Assembly: GCA_012295275.1 (NCBI GenBank) | Contig: CM022666.1 | Coordinates: 10,947,077-11,011,076, forward strand | Length of the DNA stretch: 64,000 nt | From: Chrysomallon squamiferum | Lineage: Eukaryota; Mollusca; Gastropoda; Neomphalida; Peltospiridae | Direction: 5' to 3' | In this document: positions 15,717 to 27,538 of the stretch, piece by piece | Position numbering within the stretch: position 1 is the first letter of the stretch | Layout: every line of letters begins with the position of its first letter | Position numbers and translations under genes: made by a program | The notes under the pieces: generated by a model | The model's database searches: none | The model's input: the letters and a program-made list of their open reading frames with translations, nothing else | Told to the model about the DNA's origin: nothing

Positions 15717-16686
15717 GATTTAGACCTCACACCACCACATGTGAAAATCACAGGAAGTGAAAAAAACAAATACCAAATAGACTGGTTCACCACCAATAAA
15801 AATGTGCCATAACGCAAACAAGTCCAAATTTTACTATTTCAAATTATTCCACCGCACAAAATTTATTTTAATTTGAAACAGCGACATCAAAAATAATTGT
15901 AATAGTAGAAATAGAAGATGACAGCGAAAATAATGATGACAATAAAATAAATAATACATAAACACTTAAAACTTTTAATAATAATAATAACTTAATAACA
16001 CCGTACTAGATGTACGAGTTTAATATCGAGGACAACATAATTTTTAGGTTGTATCTAATTTAATATTTTATTAATTCCTTCACATTATCAAAGGTACAAT
16101 ATATTATATTGTAACTAATTAATTTTACTGTTTCCTTAAACTAGATCTACACAATTTGAATGAACATGTAAAATTTATTTCTTAAAAAAAAAAATAATAA
16201 TAATTTAAATTAATAAACGAATATAAAACATATAAATTTAAAAAGAACAATTAATGATTAATTTTTTTGTTTCAGACTATAAGGTCTGATGAGACTGGTG
16301 GATTGAGACCTTTCATTTTGTGAGCAGCGTAAACCGGATCTGAGAAGCGGTTTATCACTTTTTTGGCGTCAGGAGCCGGGTTTAAATTGTTTTTGTCTTT
16401 TTTTATAGAATACTCAACACTGCACGCTGGTAAGAATTTTTGTAATTTTTCAGAATGTGATAAAAATAATTACAAAAATTCATTATTGCATATTCATCAA
16501 ATATTGGTTAGCTACCTTTATATATTCGAGCAATATGATTTTGTACCCGAATCAATTTGTTCCAGATTAATGGTCCCTGATTTAATCCTTTTTCGATACA
16601 TAAATTTATAAAAATAAATAAAAATTACGCTTTGGCACTCTGTATTCCTGTATATGAATACTAATTAGTAACAAATGTTTTTCATA
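15717..16686. other. NCBP2 upstream region
   Basis: AT-rich sequence between the NCBP2 start codon and the left inverted repeat; it should contain the NCBP2 promoter. A 7-bp stem (AAGGTCT...AGACCTT) near 16282-16312 was noted, but no RNA family was recognised. Confidence 0.45.
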
Positions 16687-16776
16687 AAATATTCATATTG
16701 ATATTAATAATAAAATTGTACACATGATTCATTGATTGTCATTCACTCTCATTCCAAGTGATTCACTAGGTATGTG
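16687..16776 (+). repeat. Left inverted repeat of the putative transposon
   Basis: 90 bp, matching the reverse complement of 20620-20766 over its outer ~40 bp almost perfectly and again over its inner ~20 bp. Confidence 0.8.
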
Positions 16777-17516
16777 GACAAAAAATTCATTCACCACCAA
16801 CTTCAACATAAATAACATTGCTGAAATGCCTGTAAAAGACAACAAACATCATGTGATTCTGTTGAGTATTAAGGAAGTTACAGCATTTTAACGTTTTCAA
16901 TTAACACTAATTTAGTAATTAATTGTTCTATTATTTAATGCATTTGCATTACAATGGCGTGACCAAAATCCTATTGTTTTTCACTAAAATGCATGTAACT
17001 TTCTTAATAATCAAATTTTGTTAGTGAAATTTGGACTGAAGATAGATGGTAACTAGTTCTCTCAATTCAAGCTATTAAAAGTGAAATATAAATAATTAGT
17101 AATACAGCAGACTTTAATTAGTCTAATTTGGCAACTTCAATTAGCTGAAAAAGCTATAACAAGAATTATTGTAGATAATGTCAGTTTATACAGTTTATAC
17201 AGTCCTCATTCCAAAAGTGTACTGGGTTGATAAATAAGTCATTGGAGAGGCATCAAAAATTTTACTGTTGGGAAGAAGCAGTAAATAACAACAGAGAATA
17301 AATTATTGATTAAATTACACCTTGTTATCAATTAAGCTTAAGGTTTCTTCTATGCAATGATTATATTTGGTTTAACTGCAATGACTTATTCCTCAACCCA
17401 ATATTTACATAGTCAAATCATCGGAAATGAGGTCTGCAGCCAATTGGAAAACAGACATATCAAAGTCAGTTGCATCATCATATGTTTCTGTCTGTGACCA
17501 GTATGCTACAACACAC

Positions 17517-19994
17517 TTACTTCTGCTTCATTCTTCTCTTCTGCCTTTGTTTCTGACCTACCTGTACAGCCTTCATGAGAATCCTATCTCTCCTCTCCTT
17601 TTCTAAACCAGCTAGATAGGCCACAGTTTTATTTTTTTGTGCCCTCGACTTACTTGAGAGATAGCAAACAGTTACATTAGCTGCCTTCTGTTTTGCAGCA
17701 TTGAACATGCCCACTATCTCTTCAGCGTCCATATTGTGAGATCTAGCACTTTTAGTTTCCAGTCTCAGCCTCTCCGTGATCTTCCAGTCATCTGAAAAAA
17801 AATTCTTACATTGCCACTCAAGGACATCGACAGTGGCTTGAAGACATGCTTTCATCATGTCACTGAAGATGGTCCCATCCTTGGGTGGCTCCTGTAATTT
17901 GAGAAGGGTTTTATCTTCAACTTGATGAAGCTGGTTACCACAAAAATCTGTTTCACATGCCAGGAGATCCATTGGTGCATCCATCTGGTCCTTCAGTTTC
18001 TGGACGATCTGTTTAATAACTTGGATCCCCTCTACATGGTCGATCTGGTCCACTGCAGCAGTGTAAAAGATGTTCATCCAAGGGCTGGTTAACATCTTGC
18101 CTAACAGGCCTAACACCTGCATTTCAACCTTACCTGTTACTGACACAAAGTCAGCCAAGACACTAGCACGCAATCCACCACACACTGTACCTTGTTCAAG
18201 ATATTTCTTGAACAATGCATGATGCTGAGTATATATGCCACATATATGAAACAGAACATGCAGACGATTACCCCGATACCTGAGAACAATCCCCTGAGGC
18301 AGGTTGTGGTCATCAAGAAAAGTCTTCAACCCCTGGGGATCGCCCTTATTGTCCTTAAAGTAGAGTTTGTTCATCTGTACAATGATGTTGGATGCACAGC
18401 AATCATTTCCCCAAATCTGTCCCTTTGCAGCCCCTTCACGTTCCTTGAGTGCTGTTCTAGCTTTTGTTGCTATGGAGTCCAGTGGGTGCAAATGACAGTT
18501 CAACTCGTTCAAAGTCTTGGCCCAAGAAACGTTCACTAGCTGTATTGCAGCATGGTTTGCTGCACACCGATCAGTAAGACTGTTGGTTATGTTTGAAATT
18601 AACCCCTGGCGTATGGTTTGATAGTCTTTATCAAAGAAATGACAGTACACCAGGGCCAAGTTATCAACTGAATCACAGATGTGGTCATTATAGTCATTGG
18701 CTGTACCTCCAGGTAACTGATCAGCAGCAACAACATAGCAATCGGCATGGGTGGTGATGTGTATGCTGATTAAATGAACGCCTTCTTGTGTCGTGGCATC
18801 AAAGCCAATTGTTGAGTCCTTATTTTCTAAAATGGCTTCTGCAGTTTGAAGATCGCTTATTGCCCCAAGTTCTTTTACCATTGCTTCTACTGTAGTCCTG
18901 TGTGGAACAACAGTTAGGGTTGTTCCAGAGCGAAGGGTAAACTTTCCAATCAGTGATGGTATGTTGTTCATTGGGACTTGAGCAACAATAGCATCAAAAA
19001 CTTTCATTCTCATTTCAGGAGAATAAGTCCTCCCATCGGACTTGGTTTATTCAACAAAACTCTCCAGCTCTTTTACCCCATCTTCTAGCATTAGTTTGTC
19101 GTCTTGGAGCTGGAGGATTTCCTCCTCCCTTTTTGCCAGTTTCCTTTCCAATACTTCCACTCTTTCATCATCAGTCTGGGATAGAAACATTGCAGTTTTC
19201 TTCATTTTATTGTATTTCTTAATTTGCTGATTTTTCTTTTCTAAAGTTGATATGATTTTTGTAGCTTTTCCCAGACCTTCAGCAAGAGCAGAAGAATCCA
19301 GCTGCGATCTTACTTTGGATAATTGCCCTTCTTTTCTCTTGATCTTCTGATTTAGTCTCCTAACTGATTCAGACCTTCTCTGATGGTGCTTGGCCATCAT
19401 ATTCCTTACCTTAATCCAATTCTGACGTTTTAAGAGATCCAGTTTCTGTTTGACAAATTGTGACCTTTCATGATATCTCTCACAGTTACGGCACTTTCTT
19501 ATCTGCCTGGTTTTCAGTGGGGACACAGCAACAGGCTTGGTACTGGGAAGAACAATGGCATTTTCTTCATCAGCCTGAGGGACTTCCACTGGCTGGATAA
19601 TAGATGACATAACTGTGGAAATAGTACTGGTCAGGTTCAGCTGATCAAAACTTTCGTGACAAATGGAATCAAACATATTGAATTCCAAAGTGTCACTGAG
19701 TTTCTTGAACTTGTTCAGAGTAATGTCAACAAGTTTCTGAATTTGTGATGTAATATAATTCAAAACTGTAATTCTCTGATGACCAGTAATATTATTAGGG
19801 ATATATGATTGAAGTTCTCTAACGGTCTTCGCACGGCTTTTTTTGCAGCGAAAGACAAAAATAAACAATACGTGACCATTTAAGAAATTCACCAAAGAAA
19901 CTGGAATTCCATTGGAAAAGTTCTCTTCCAAGTGTTGGTTGGCTATACCAGTCCTTGGATTGGGGGATTTTCTTTTCCGCTTCAAGTTAGGCAT
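17517..19994 (-). pseudogene. Coiled-coil transposase-like protein, interrupted by one in-frame stop
   Basis: A single reading frame runs from the ATG at 19994 to the stop at 17517, broken only by TAA at 19049-19047; 315 codons precede it and 509 follow. N-terminal part: basic start MPNLKRKRKS, a C-x-x-C pair (CRNCERYH), then a long Lys/Glu/Gln-rich coiled coil ending ELESFVE. C-terminal part: TYSPEMRMKVFDAIVAQVP, GFDATTQEG, LTDRCAANHAAI and LNELNCHLHPLDSIATKA, an arrangement recalling RNase-H-like transposase proteins common in mollusc, fish and cnidarian genomes. The acidic residues in GFDATTQ and LTDRC are plausible catalytic positions (inference). A splice-acceptor-like TTCTTTTCAG sits just before the ATG, so a 5' non-coding exon is possible. 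The superfamily is not named with confidence. Confidence 0.65.
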
Positions 19995-20479
19995 CCTGAA
20001 AAGAAGGCCAACATAATAATAATGATTACTAAATTTCAAAATTAGTTCATACCAATTGGCTTGAAGGCACTCGCAAAATCCACAATCATCCACTATTTAC
20101 AATCCATCAGGTAATAAAAGTGACACAGAGTACAGTCGTATATTTATACAGCATCACAATCTGTTCTATCACTCATGTATCAAACATAATAGCTGAAATC
20201 AAGGGTAGAAATCACTTCAGTTTCACTCGATTTTGAAGCCATTTCGATTTTACAGCTCGTCTTTCCGGGGTTAATAACTTTTCTCAGCTATGTCAGATTT
20301 CAATATAAATTCACATATAATAAATTCACCTCCACCTACCTTAGATTGTCCTCCGATATCGAAAACGACCGATTTAAACATGTTGAATATGAGAAAAAAT
20401 TTCATGCTCTCCTCCGAAACGAACCAATTGACCGAACTGAAAAATTCGAAAACGAGTGAGGATACGGGAATTTCCCGCT

Positions 20480-20612
20480 AATTATACCAACAGGGATAAC
20501 CGAAACTCCCAGCCCCTGACCAATGAGAAGTGATTTACGCAGAGACACCACTCGCCATCGGGGAGATCCCAGTCACATGGATATAGCAGAAAATGGCGGA
20601 CGCAGTTCTGGC
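20480..20612. promoter_or_regulatory. GC-richer promoter-like block with CCAAT and YY1-like motifs
   Basis: Within otherwise AT-rich DNA this block is GC-richer. It holds CCAATGAG near 20520 and AAAATGGCGGACG near 20590, which resembles the YY1 consensus found just downstream of housekeeping-gene starts, in + orientation. It lies between the leftward transposase-like gene and the rightward PIGZ, so it could serve either or both. The ATG in the YY1-like motif opens a 22-codon upstream reading frame. Motif-based inference only. Confidence 0.4.
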
Positions 20613-20619
20613 AGTAATA

Positions 20620-20766
20620 CACATACCTAGATTCACTGATACAGTTATTGTGATTCACTGATTGTGTAGATGTAATTGAAAAATTATTAATATATATATA
20701 AAATCACAATAAGACTGAATGACAATTATGTGTACAATTTTATTATCAGTATCAATATGAATATTT
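20620..20766 (-). repeat. Right inverted repeat of the putative transposon
   Basis: 147 bp, inverted relative to the left copy and extended by an AT-rich insert in the middle. Its outer end is only ~200 bp from the PIGZ start codon, so it lies in the PIGZ 5' flank or 5' UTR. Confidence 0.8.
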
Positions 20767-20963
20767 GCAGAATCAGTGATTAATCTTGATCACTTTTAAA
20801 GTTTAAATGATACACTGACTACTACTACTAGTGATACTGATAGTCACTTTGACAAACATTCAGCTTCGTTTTACTACATGTACTACAGTATTTTAATGTT
20901 GTTGTGAAGTGTTTCATCAATTTGTTTTATTTAATTATTTTTTTGACATATTTAGATTGAAAA

Positions 20964-23036
20964 ATGGAGAAGTTGATTGGTTTTCTGGTTTTTATTCGAC
21001 TGGTTTCGATCATTATACCACAGATTAGTTATATTTACCCTGATGAGTTCTTTCAATCAACAGAAATTGTTGCAGGTTTGTTCTTACTATTTAAACTACT
21101 TTTTTTAAAAGTTTTTGATATTTTTTTTTTATTAATAACGTAAAAATACTTTTTTGCTGTTGTTCCTTTTTTCCATTTATTTTTTCACTGTTTCTTTTCC
21201 TCAGTTTAGATATTCATACATGCAGTATATATTAAAACATCTAAAATAATAATTTAATGTTACAACTGGACAAAAATATTGCTGTGTATATAAAATTAAT
21301 TTATAAAAAATATCTTGTTCCAGTAATTACTTAGCAGTGTTTAATGATATTAACATAAATAATTTGAGATTTTCTTATAAATTATTTTAAATTTCAAATT
21401 TCAGGGGACATTCTAGATGTTCGTGTGGAAAGAACCTGGGAATTTGACTCGAAGTCCCCTGTTCGGAGCATTGTCTTCCCATTTCTGATCGCAGGACCTC
21501 CATTCTACTTGCTCAAATGGCTGTCAACATTTGAAATTCCAATTATAACACCCTTTTGTGTTCTCGTTTTCCCTCGTTTTTTCATGGCCCTGTTTTCCCT
21601 CATCATTGATATTGTTGTTTTCAACCTGTGCAGGTCATACAAGATCAATGCACATTTTGGTGTTCTCTTGTATGCAACATCATATGTTAGCTTTACGTAT
21701 TTCACTCGCACTTTTTCAAACACTGTAGAAGCAGTCTTGTTTTCACTGTTGCTCTTGTTAACATGTCCAAGAACAAAGCGAGCAACTTATCTTAAAAAGC
21801 ATGAGTCATCTGTCTGGAAACCACTGGCTATTGGAGTCTTAGTAGCAGCAGGAATTTTTAACAGGCCAACATTTGTGGCATTTGCATTTGTACCTCTTGT
21901 ACACTGGGCATGGGACACTTACAGAAATGATGATTTTACAAAGTTGCTGAAAACATCATTTTTGCCATTTTTGAGTGCTTGTTTGACAAGTGTGGTGTTT
22001 GTTCTGATTGATACATGCTACTACTCTCCAAAATTCATCAGAGGTCTGGGAACTGACTTCAAACACTGTTCTTTCAGTAAGAACAAAATTGCCTGCTTTG
22101 AAAACATGGGATCTGGCTTCAAGTTCACACCGCTGAATTTCATTGAGTATAACAGAGATCCAGAAAATTTGTCAAAACATGGTGTTCATCCATGGTACCT
22201 CAACTTCTTGGTAAACCTACCTCTACTATTTGGACCTCTTGTCATGTTCCTGTACTGGCGCATTATCAAAAACGTTGCAAACATCATATCTGGAGGCTTT
22301 GTGCAGCTACAAGTAAATAAGTTCGTCCTCAATGATTTTCGACTTGTCAGTATTATGCTATTCCCCATCATCGTCCTCTCAACCTTCCCCCACCAGGAAG
22401 CCCGTTTTCTGACCCCTCTCCTACCTGTAGGAATCATCCTTACCTGTCGTTTCTTCAAGTTTCTCAAATTTGAAAGTGTCGATCCACCTATAAAAATAGA
22501 GAAACTTGAACCATCCAAAGTGAAAAATTTCACTCTTGGTTTGTGGATTATATTCAACATGTTGTTCACCATTGTTTTTGGCTTCCTGCATCAAGGACAA
22601 CTTGTACCCACACTGAATGGACATGCACAGTCACCTGGCGAGGACATCAAAATCAGGGGTGGATAATCACTTGGTATTTTTCCACACATACATGCCACCT
22701 CGCCATCTACTTCTCCAGCAGAGAGGTTCTGAAGAACATGTTTTTGTTCATGACCTGGCTGGAGGATCTATGAAAAAACTGAAAAATCTGGTTGATGATC
22801 TCAATTCTAAGTACGTCAAGGGGAAAGATAAGCCTGCTAAGATTTGGGTCATTGCACCTTCATCACTCGATGCTGAAGACCAGTTTCACAACCACAAACT
22901 AGATGTGACAAACATGTGTTTTCATCTGTCAATGGAGGATCCACCGAGAGTGGGAAAGTGGTGGAGATCTAAAATGACTTTAGTGGATCTTCTTTACGAT
23001 ATGTGTTTAACAATTATTGAATTCAAAAAACGATAA
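20964..23036 (+). CDS. PIGZ: GPI mannosyltransferase 4 (PIG-Z/SMP3 type), with apparent frameshift
   Basis: ER-membrane GT22 mannosyltransferase that adds the fourth, side-branch mannose to GPI anchor precursors. Exons: 20964-21075 and 21405-23036, phase 1 junction (GCAG|GTTTGT, TTTCAG|GGGACA). Seen: IYPDEFFQSTEIVAGDILD, the GT22 lumenal motif; a TWEFDSKSPVRS-IVFP segment as in human PIGZ; several hydrophobic spans; FTPLNFIEYN and LSKHGVHPWYL; FPHQEARFLTPLLP, a second GT22 hallmark. The first frame ends at TAA 22664-22666, yet the next frame continues with the conserved FHTYMPPRHLL through STOP at 23036. Dropping one nucleotide near the GGGG at 22656-22659 would unite them into ~580 residues, close to human PIGZ (579). 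As written the product is 457 residues without its conserved tail. Confidence 0.92.
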
Positions 23037-26000
23037 AGTCTCAAAAATACATCTTATGTTCTTCAACAGATAAACATAAATTATTATAAAATAGTTTAGT
23101 CTTAAATATAAATTTTGGATAACTAAATGTTATTTATTTTTATTGTTTTTTTTTTTTTGTGTCTAGATTAAGTATAGATTAATCATTATATTTTATTTTA
23201 TTCTTTTATGAAGATGTCTGTTGAAGAACTGAATGTTTTTAATTTGTGTGCCATTATTTTACAAGTAAAACTGGGCAGCATTATCATCACTGGAATATAA
23301 TAATTCAGTCTGAATTGATTTTGATTATAGAAAACTTTAAAAACAAAAACTTGCAGCCATTAGATAACTTTATTCGTACATTCTGTCATCTTGTAAATTT
23401 ATTGTCATGAACAGTTGCTCCTGTTTTGTTTGTTTTTACTCAGAAGGACATTACTGTTTTTGTCTGTATGGAAAAGCAACTTCACTGCCAATTTTACCAT
23501 TATTCATTATTGGTGCTGATATATTTTTAAGGCAGCAAATGTTTTTTTTTTTTTTTTTTTTTTTGTTTGTTTATTGACTATCAGGTATGTGTTATAAAGA
23601 TGTAATCTCTGTTCTAGATTTTTATTTGTATGCACACTGAATACTTTCATTCATTTCAGTCTGTTTAAATTAAACTGAATTTGTCAGTATCAAATTTCTT
23701 AAATTTTACAGCACAAGTACTTATGTTTTTAAACTATTTAAAAAATTAGTTTGTGTTACCTATTCCACATAGCGTATCTCATCAAAGTAAGAAATGTTAT
23801 CTCTAACAAATATTACCAGCTTTTATAAGTACTTTGTGTGCTGGACTGAATTTGTTCCTAAAATGGATCAAATATTTTCATTCTTTTTAGTAACTCTAGT
23901 GTCAGGGTTATATTCTTTTTTCTTTTTTTAATGGGATTATTTCACATTTTTCATCTTTACTTTATTTATTTATTTATTTAAAATGAATTTCCAATTATTT
24001 TTACTATATTAGAATAATTCTAACATGTAATTTTTATTTTAATTGTGTTTAAATTTTGGTGTAGAGGCAAAACATGAAATAAAATAAATTATAGATCTTA
24101 GCAAAATATTGTTCATTGCCATGGACAGTTACATAATTTTTCATTGCAATTTTCATTTTTTAAATTTTATTTAGTTAAATAATTAATATTTTATGTCTTT
24201 TTTGTTTTTATTATTAGCATTATCATTAGATATTTATTTTATATATATGTATGTGTCTGTTTTTCTCTTTAAAAAATATTTTTTAAGGTATTCTTTAAAT
24301 TAATATTTCTCTGTGTTTGTGTCATATCTTCAGTTTGTTTGAGCTCATCTAACTTTCTAAATGTGTGTTAATATGACGTACTTCAAATTTGTTTATCAGT
24401 AGTAAAAGTGAGTACAATCCATGACCCTGTACAACAAAACTAGTCATACTGAAACAGAGAAGTAAATAAGTCACATTTCAAGACATTACTTTACCACTAA
24501 CACTGACTTCACTAACCAAATTGTCTGAGTGAAGCACTAAGTAAAGAAAGTGTTGGTATGGATGTTTTTGAAAATTGCCAAATTCATTGATACTGGTATC
24601 ATTTGAAAGAAAAAAGAAATGCTGTTTAGAAATTGGAAAATGTGGTGATTTTGGCATGTTGGGTCACTTTACTAACACTGGTGTGTGACTAAACAGAGTT
24701 AGTAGTAAAAATATGTCTACTGGTTTTATAATTTCATTCAGACTAGTATATAGTTTAAGTTAATTTATATGATTAATCTTTGTGAAACAAGTAGGGATAT
24801 ATTTTATAAATATTTGATTTTACTTAGTACAAAATTTTAAAGATGTAGGCAGTAAAAGCTTTTTAAACATTTTTTATTGGCATCAACTGCTGATTGCTTT
24901 CGAGTTTGTGCTAGTGCTTCTTTAAGATTATTATTTTTGTACTACACATTAAAGTAATAATTAAATCTTTCCCTTACCTTTGCATTAACAGAAAGATCGA
25001 ACAAAAGCCAAAAAGAATTAAATAAATAAAAAATGTTTGAATTTTTATTGCTGAATAGTGTCATTGACATTTTTTAACAGTAACACCTTTGATATTTTTC
25101 TAGGTTTATCTATTGTAGTATATAATATAGATTTGGTTGGATATTGTAAAACACCACAACAAAATTAAATTTTAATAAAGCATTGTATTCTTTGAGTTTT
25201 AATGACATCTGCATTCTCTATTGAAGAAACTGCAGAAGTACAATGTACAACATATTGTAAATTTATTTCATTTTTTTCGTATCGTATATTACCAAGTTTT
25301 ATATTGACCTTTTTTGCTAAAATGTTTACAGATTTTTTAAGTATTTGGACCTATTAAAACAAAACCATTTGTAAAATTTATAAAGTATTTACATATCTGG
25401 AAATGGTGTTAAATAATTAAAAACAGCTGTATGCATTTGTAATAGTTGTGAAAGTTAGTGTTGTGATGATATATACCTGGTGAATATTAAAATACGTATC
25501 ATACATTTTGATTGTGCTATATATAACATACTACGCATTTGTTTTATTTTTATTATTACTTTTTAAAGTCTTGGTTTGTGCAGCATGCTCTGTATTGCAT
25601 ACAATTCCTTTATTTATTTTTATTTTTAAATGTGTTTTTACATCTGAAATTAGTTTTGTGTTTTAGTTGCTTCATGTATATTCGTATTAATCAGTGTTGT
25701 TGTACTTTTTTTTGTTTTTCGTCACAAGTTTCAGTCCATAGACCACGCATAACCATGATTCTATTTTACAATAAAAAAATAAAATAAAAGCTTTACTTTT
25801 AGTTTTTATCATTCATTAATGGTGTGCCTTTTTCCCCCTTTTATCATTTTCCAAAAAAGTATTTATAGTTTTATATATTTATTTTAATTTTTTTTTTTTT
25901 TTTTTTTGTTTTATTTTTCTAAATACATTTGGTCCTCAAACAATTATTATAGTATATATCTTTTCTAAGAATATGTTGAACAAATAGGTTAAGGACAGTA

Positions 26001-27345
26001 TTCATTGTGTAATCCTATTCCAACCAAGTGCTAGCAAATATTTGTATTGTGTTCCATTTCATTTGAGTAAGTGCGTATAAAGGTTTTGTTGCTCAAAGCT
26101 GACATCAGCAGTCCCTGGTGTAGAGGGTTACAGGACTTCTGTAGCCTATATTATGTAGATACCCAACTGGAAATACACAAAAGATGTGTGCAATCTACAT
26201 ACAAATAACTAATGATAAACAATTTTTTATTCAAAAAGATGAAAATAAAGATGGTGTCTGTTTTACTAATATTTATTTATTCAGATTAGTTATTGTATTT
26301 ACAAACCTTTAATTGTATAACCACAAAATAAATATGTAAATGAGAGGTGCAATAAACAGTCATGGAATATTAATATCAGTTTTAGATGAAAAAATACAAA
26401 ACAAAAAATGCTCGGTTGGCAAAAACCACCAAAGACTGAGTAATTTTAAAACATTATAATGTATAAAATAAAAACTGTTTTGGAATGTTTTCAGTATTAT
26501 AGTATCACGAGTACAATTATATTCTGACTGTCTGTTTTATGTTTAATATCTCATTCCAACCATCTTTTAAAATATTTTGCTTATCTGAAATAGTCTTTTA
26601 CCATTTATTTTAATTTTAATTTATTATATTTTTATAATAAAAACTAAAAAAACTTTTTTTTCTAGCATCTTTTAAGCAATCCAACAAAGAAATTATTGGC
26701 AGTCTTTCATAATTAATAATAATAATAATATAAATTATGAAAAGATTAATTCTTCATTTTTATATTTCTAAAGTTTGAATAATCCATCAGATCTTTCAGT
26801 CATGTATATAATTAGTGTAACAAAAATTATATTAAAAATATAAAGCAAGAAAAACAACTGATTAATAACAATTCAGATCTAAGCATTTGAAATATCTATT
26901 TGGAAACAAACTGCATGAAACTGAATTCTACACAACTGATTTTCAGGTGCAAGATCCTAGGATGGGGTGGGGATGTCGTTTATCTGAATTTCTTCTACTG
27001 AATTATCATTTTTAAGTCATTTAAAAATATATATATGTCTACTAAACAAAAATAATGTATTATTTGTCCATATAAAATATATACTGAAAAAAAAAAAAAC
27101 TACCCTATAATTATATAAAGCACCTACATTTTTCTATCACTCTACTTCCAGTCTTTTTGAATATTCCAGGATCTGCACCTACTGTCACAGTGATACATTT
27201 TTAAATATGAATATGACTATATCATGTAAAAACATATAAAATATCTATATATAAATCTGTAGATAATGTAGTCCATACACCACTTATTATGCTATACTTT
27301 ATACATCATGACATTCATACAAATATAGAGTTCTGTTTATAGAAG

Positions 27346-27374
27346 CAGTAATAATAATAATAATAATAATAATA

Positions 27375-27430
<56 letters not shown>
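27346..27430. repeat. (TAA)n followed by (ATT)n foldback microsatellite
   Basis: About nine TAA units switch directly to about twenty ATT units, so the junction is self-complementary and can form a hairpin. Confidence 0.93.
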
Positions 27431-27434
<4 letters not shown>

Positions 27435-27486
27435 GTGTATAAGAATCTTTTAGTATCAGCTTTCCTTCATTCAAATAACAATGATA

Positions 27487-27489
<3 letters not shown>

Positions 27490-27536
<47 letters not shown>
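27490..27536. repeat. (CA)n microsatellite
   Basis: Pure dinucleotide run of about 47 bp. Confidence 0.95.

Positions 27537-27538
<2 letters not shown>

Larger units (their letters stand above)
16687..20766. mobile_element. Probable DNA transposon, ~4.1 kb, with inverted repeats
   Basis: The left repeat (16687-16776) and the right repeat (20620-20766) are inverted copies. Both start at the outer edge with AAATATTCATATTGAT, continue with AATAAAATTGTACACAT, and end at the inner edge with CTAGGTATGTG; the right copy has ~55 extra bp in the middle. Both contain short repeats of the type GATTCACT, like subterminal transposase-binding motifs. Between them lies one transposase-like gene on the - strand. 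No target-site duplication was found at the outer edges. Alternative: two small inverted non-autonomous elements that happen to flank a host gene derived from a transposase. Confidence 0.6.

Noticed and set aside
16280-16340. CTGATGAG within a small stem, like a hammerhead ribozyme core
   Set aside because: The second conserved box (GAAA) and stem II are missing; only a 7-bp stem is seen.
16363-16611. 82-codon open frame between NCBP2 and the left inverted repeat
   Set aside because: AT-rich, no recognisable protein, no similarity to the NCBP2AS2-type small protein expected there.
20290-20481. 63-codon + strand frame opposite the transposase-like gene
   Set aside because: ATG start and Ser/Pro/Asn-rich, but no homology recognised and it overlaps the likely promoter; too weak to call.
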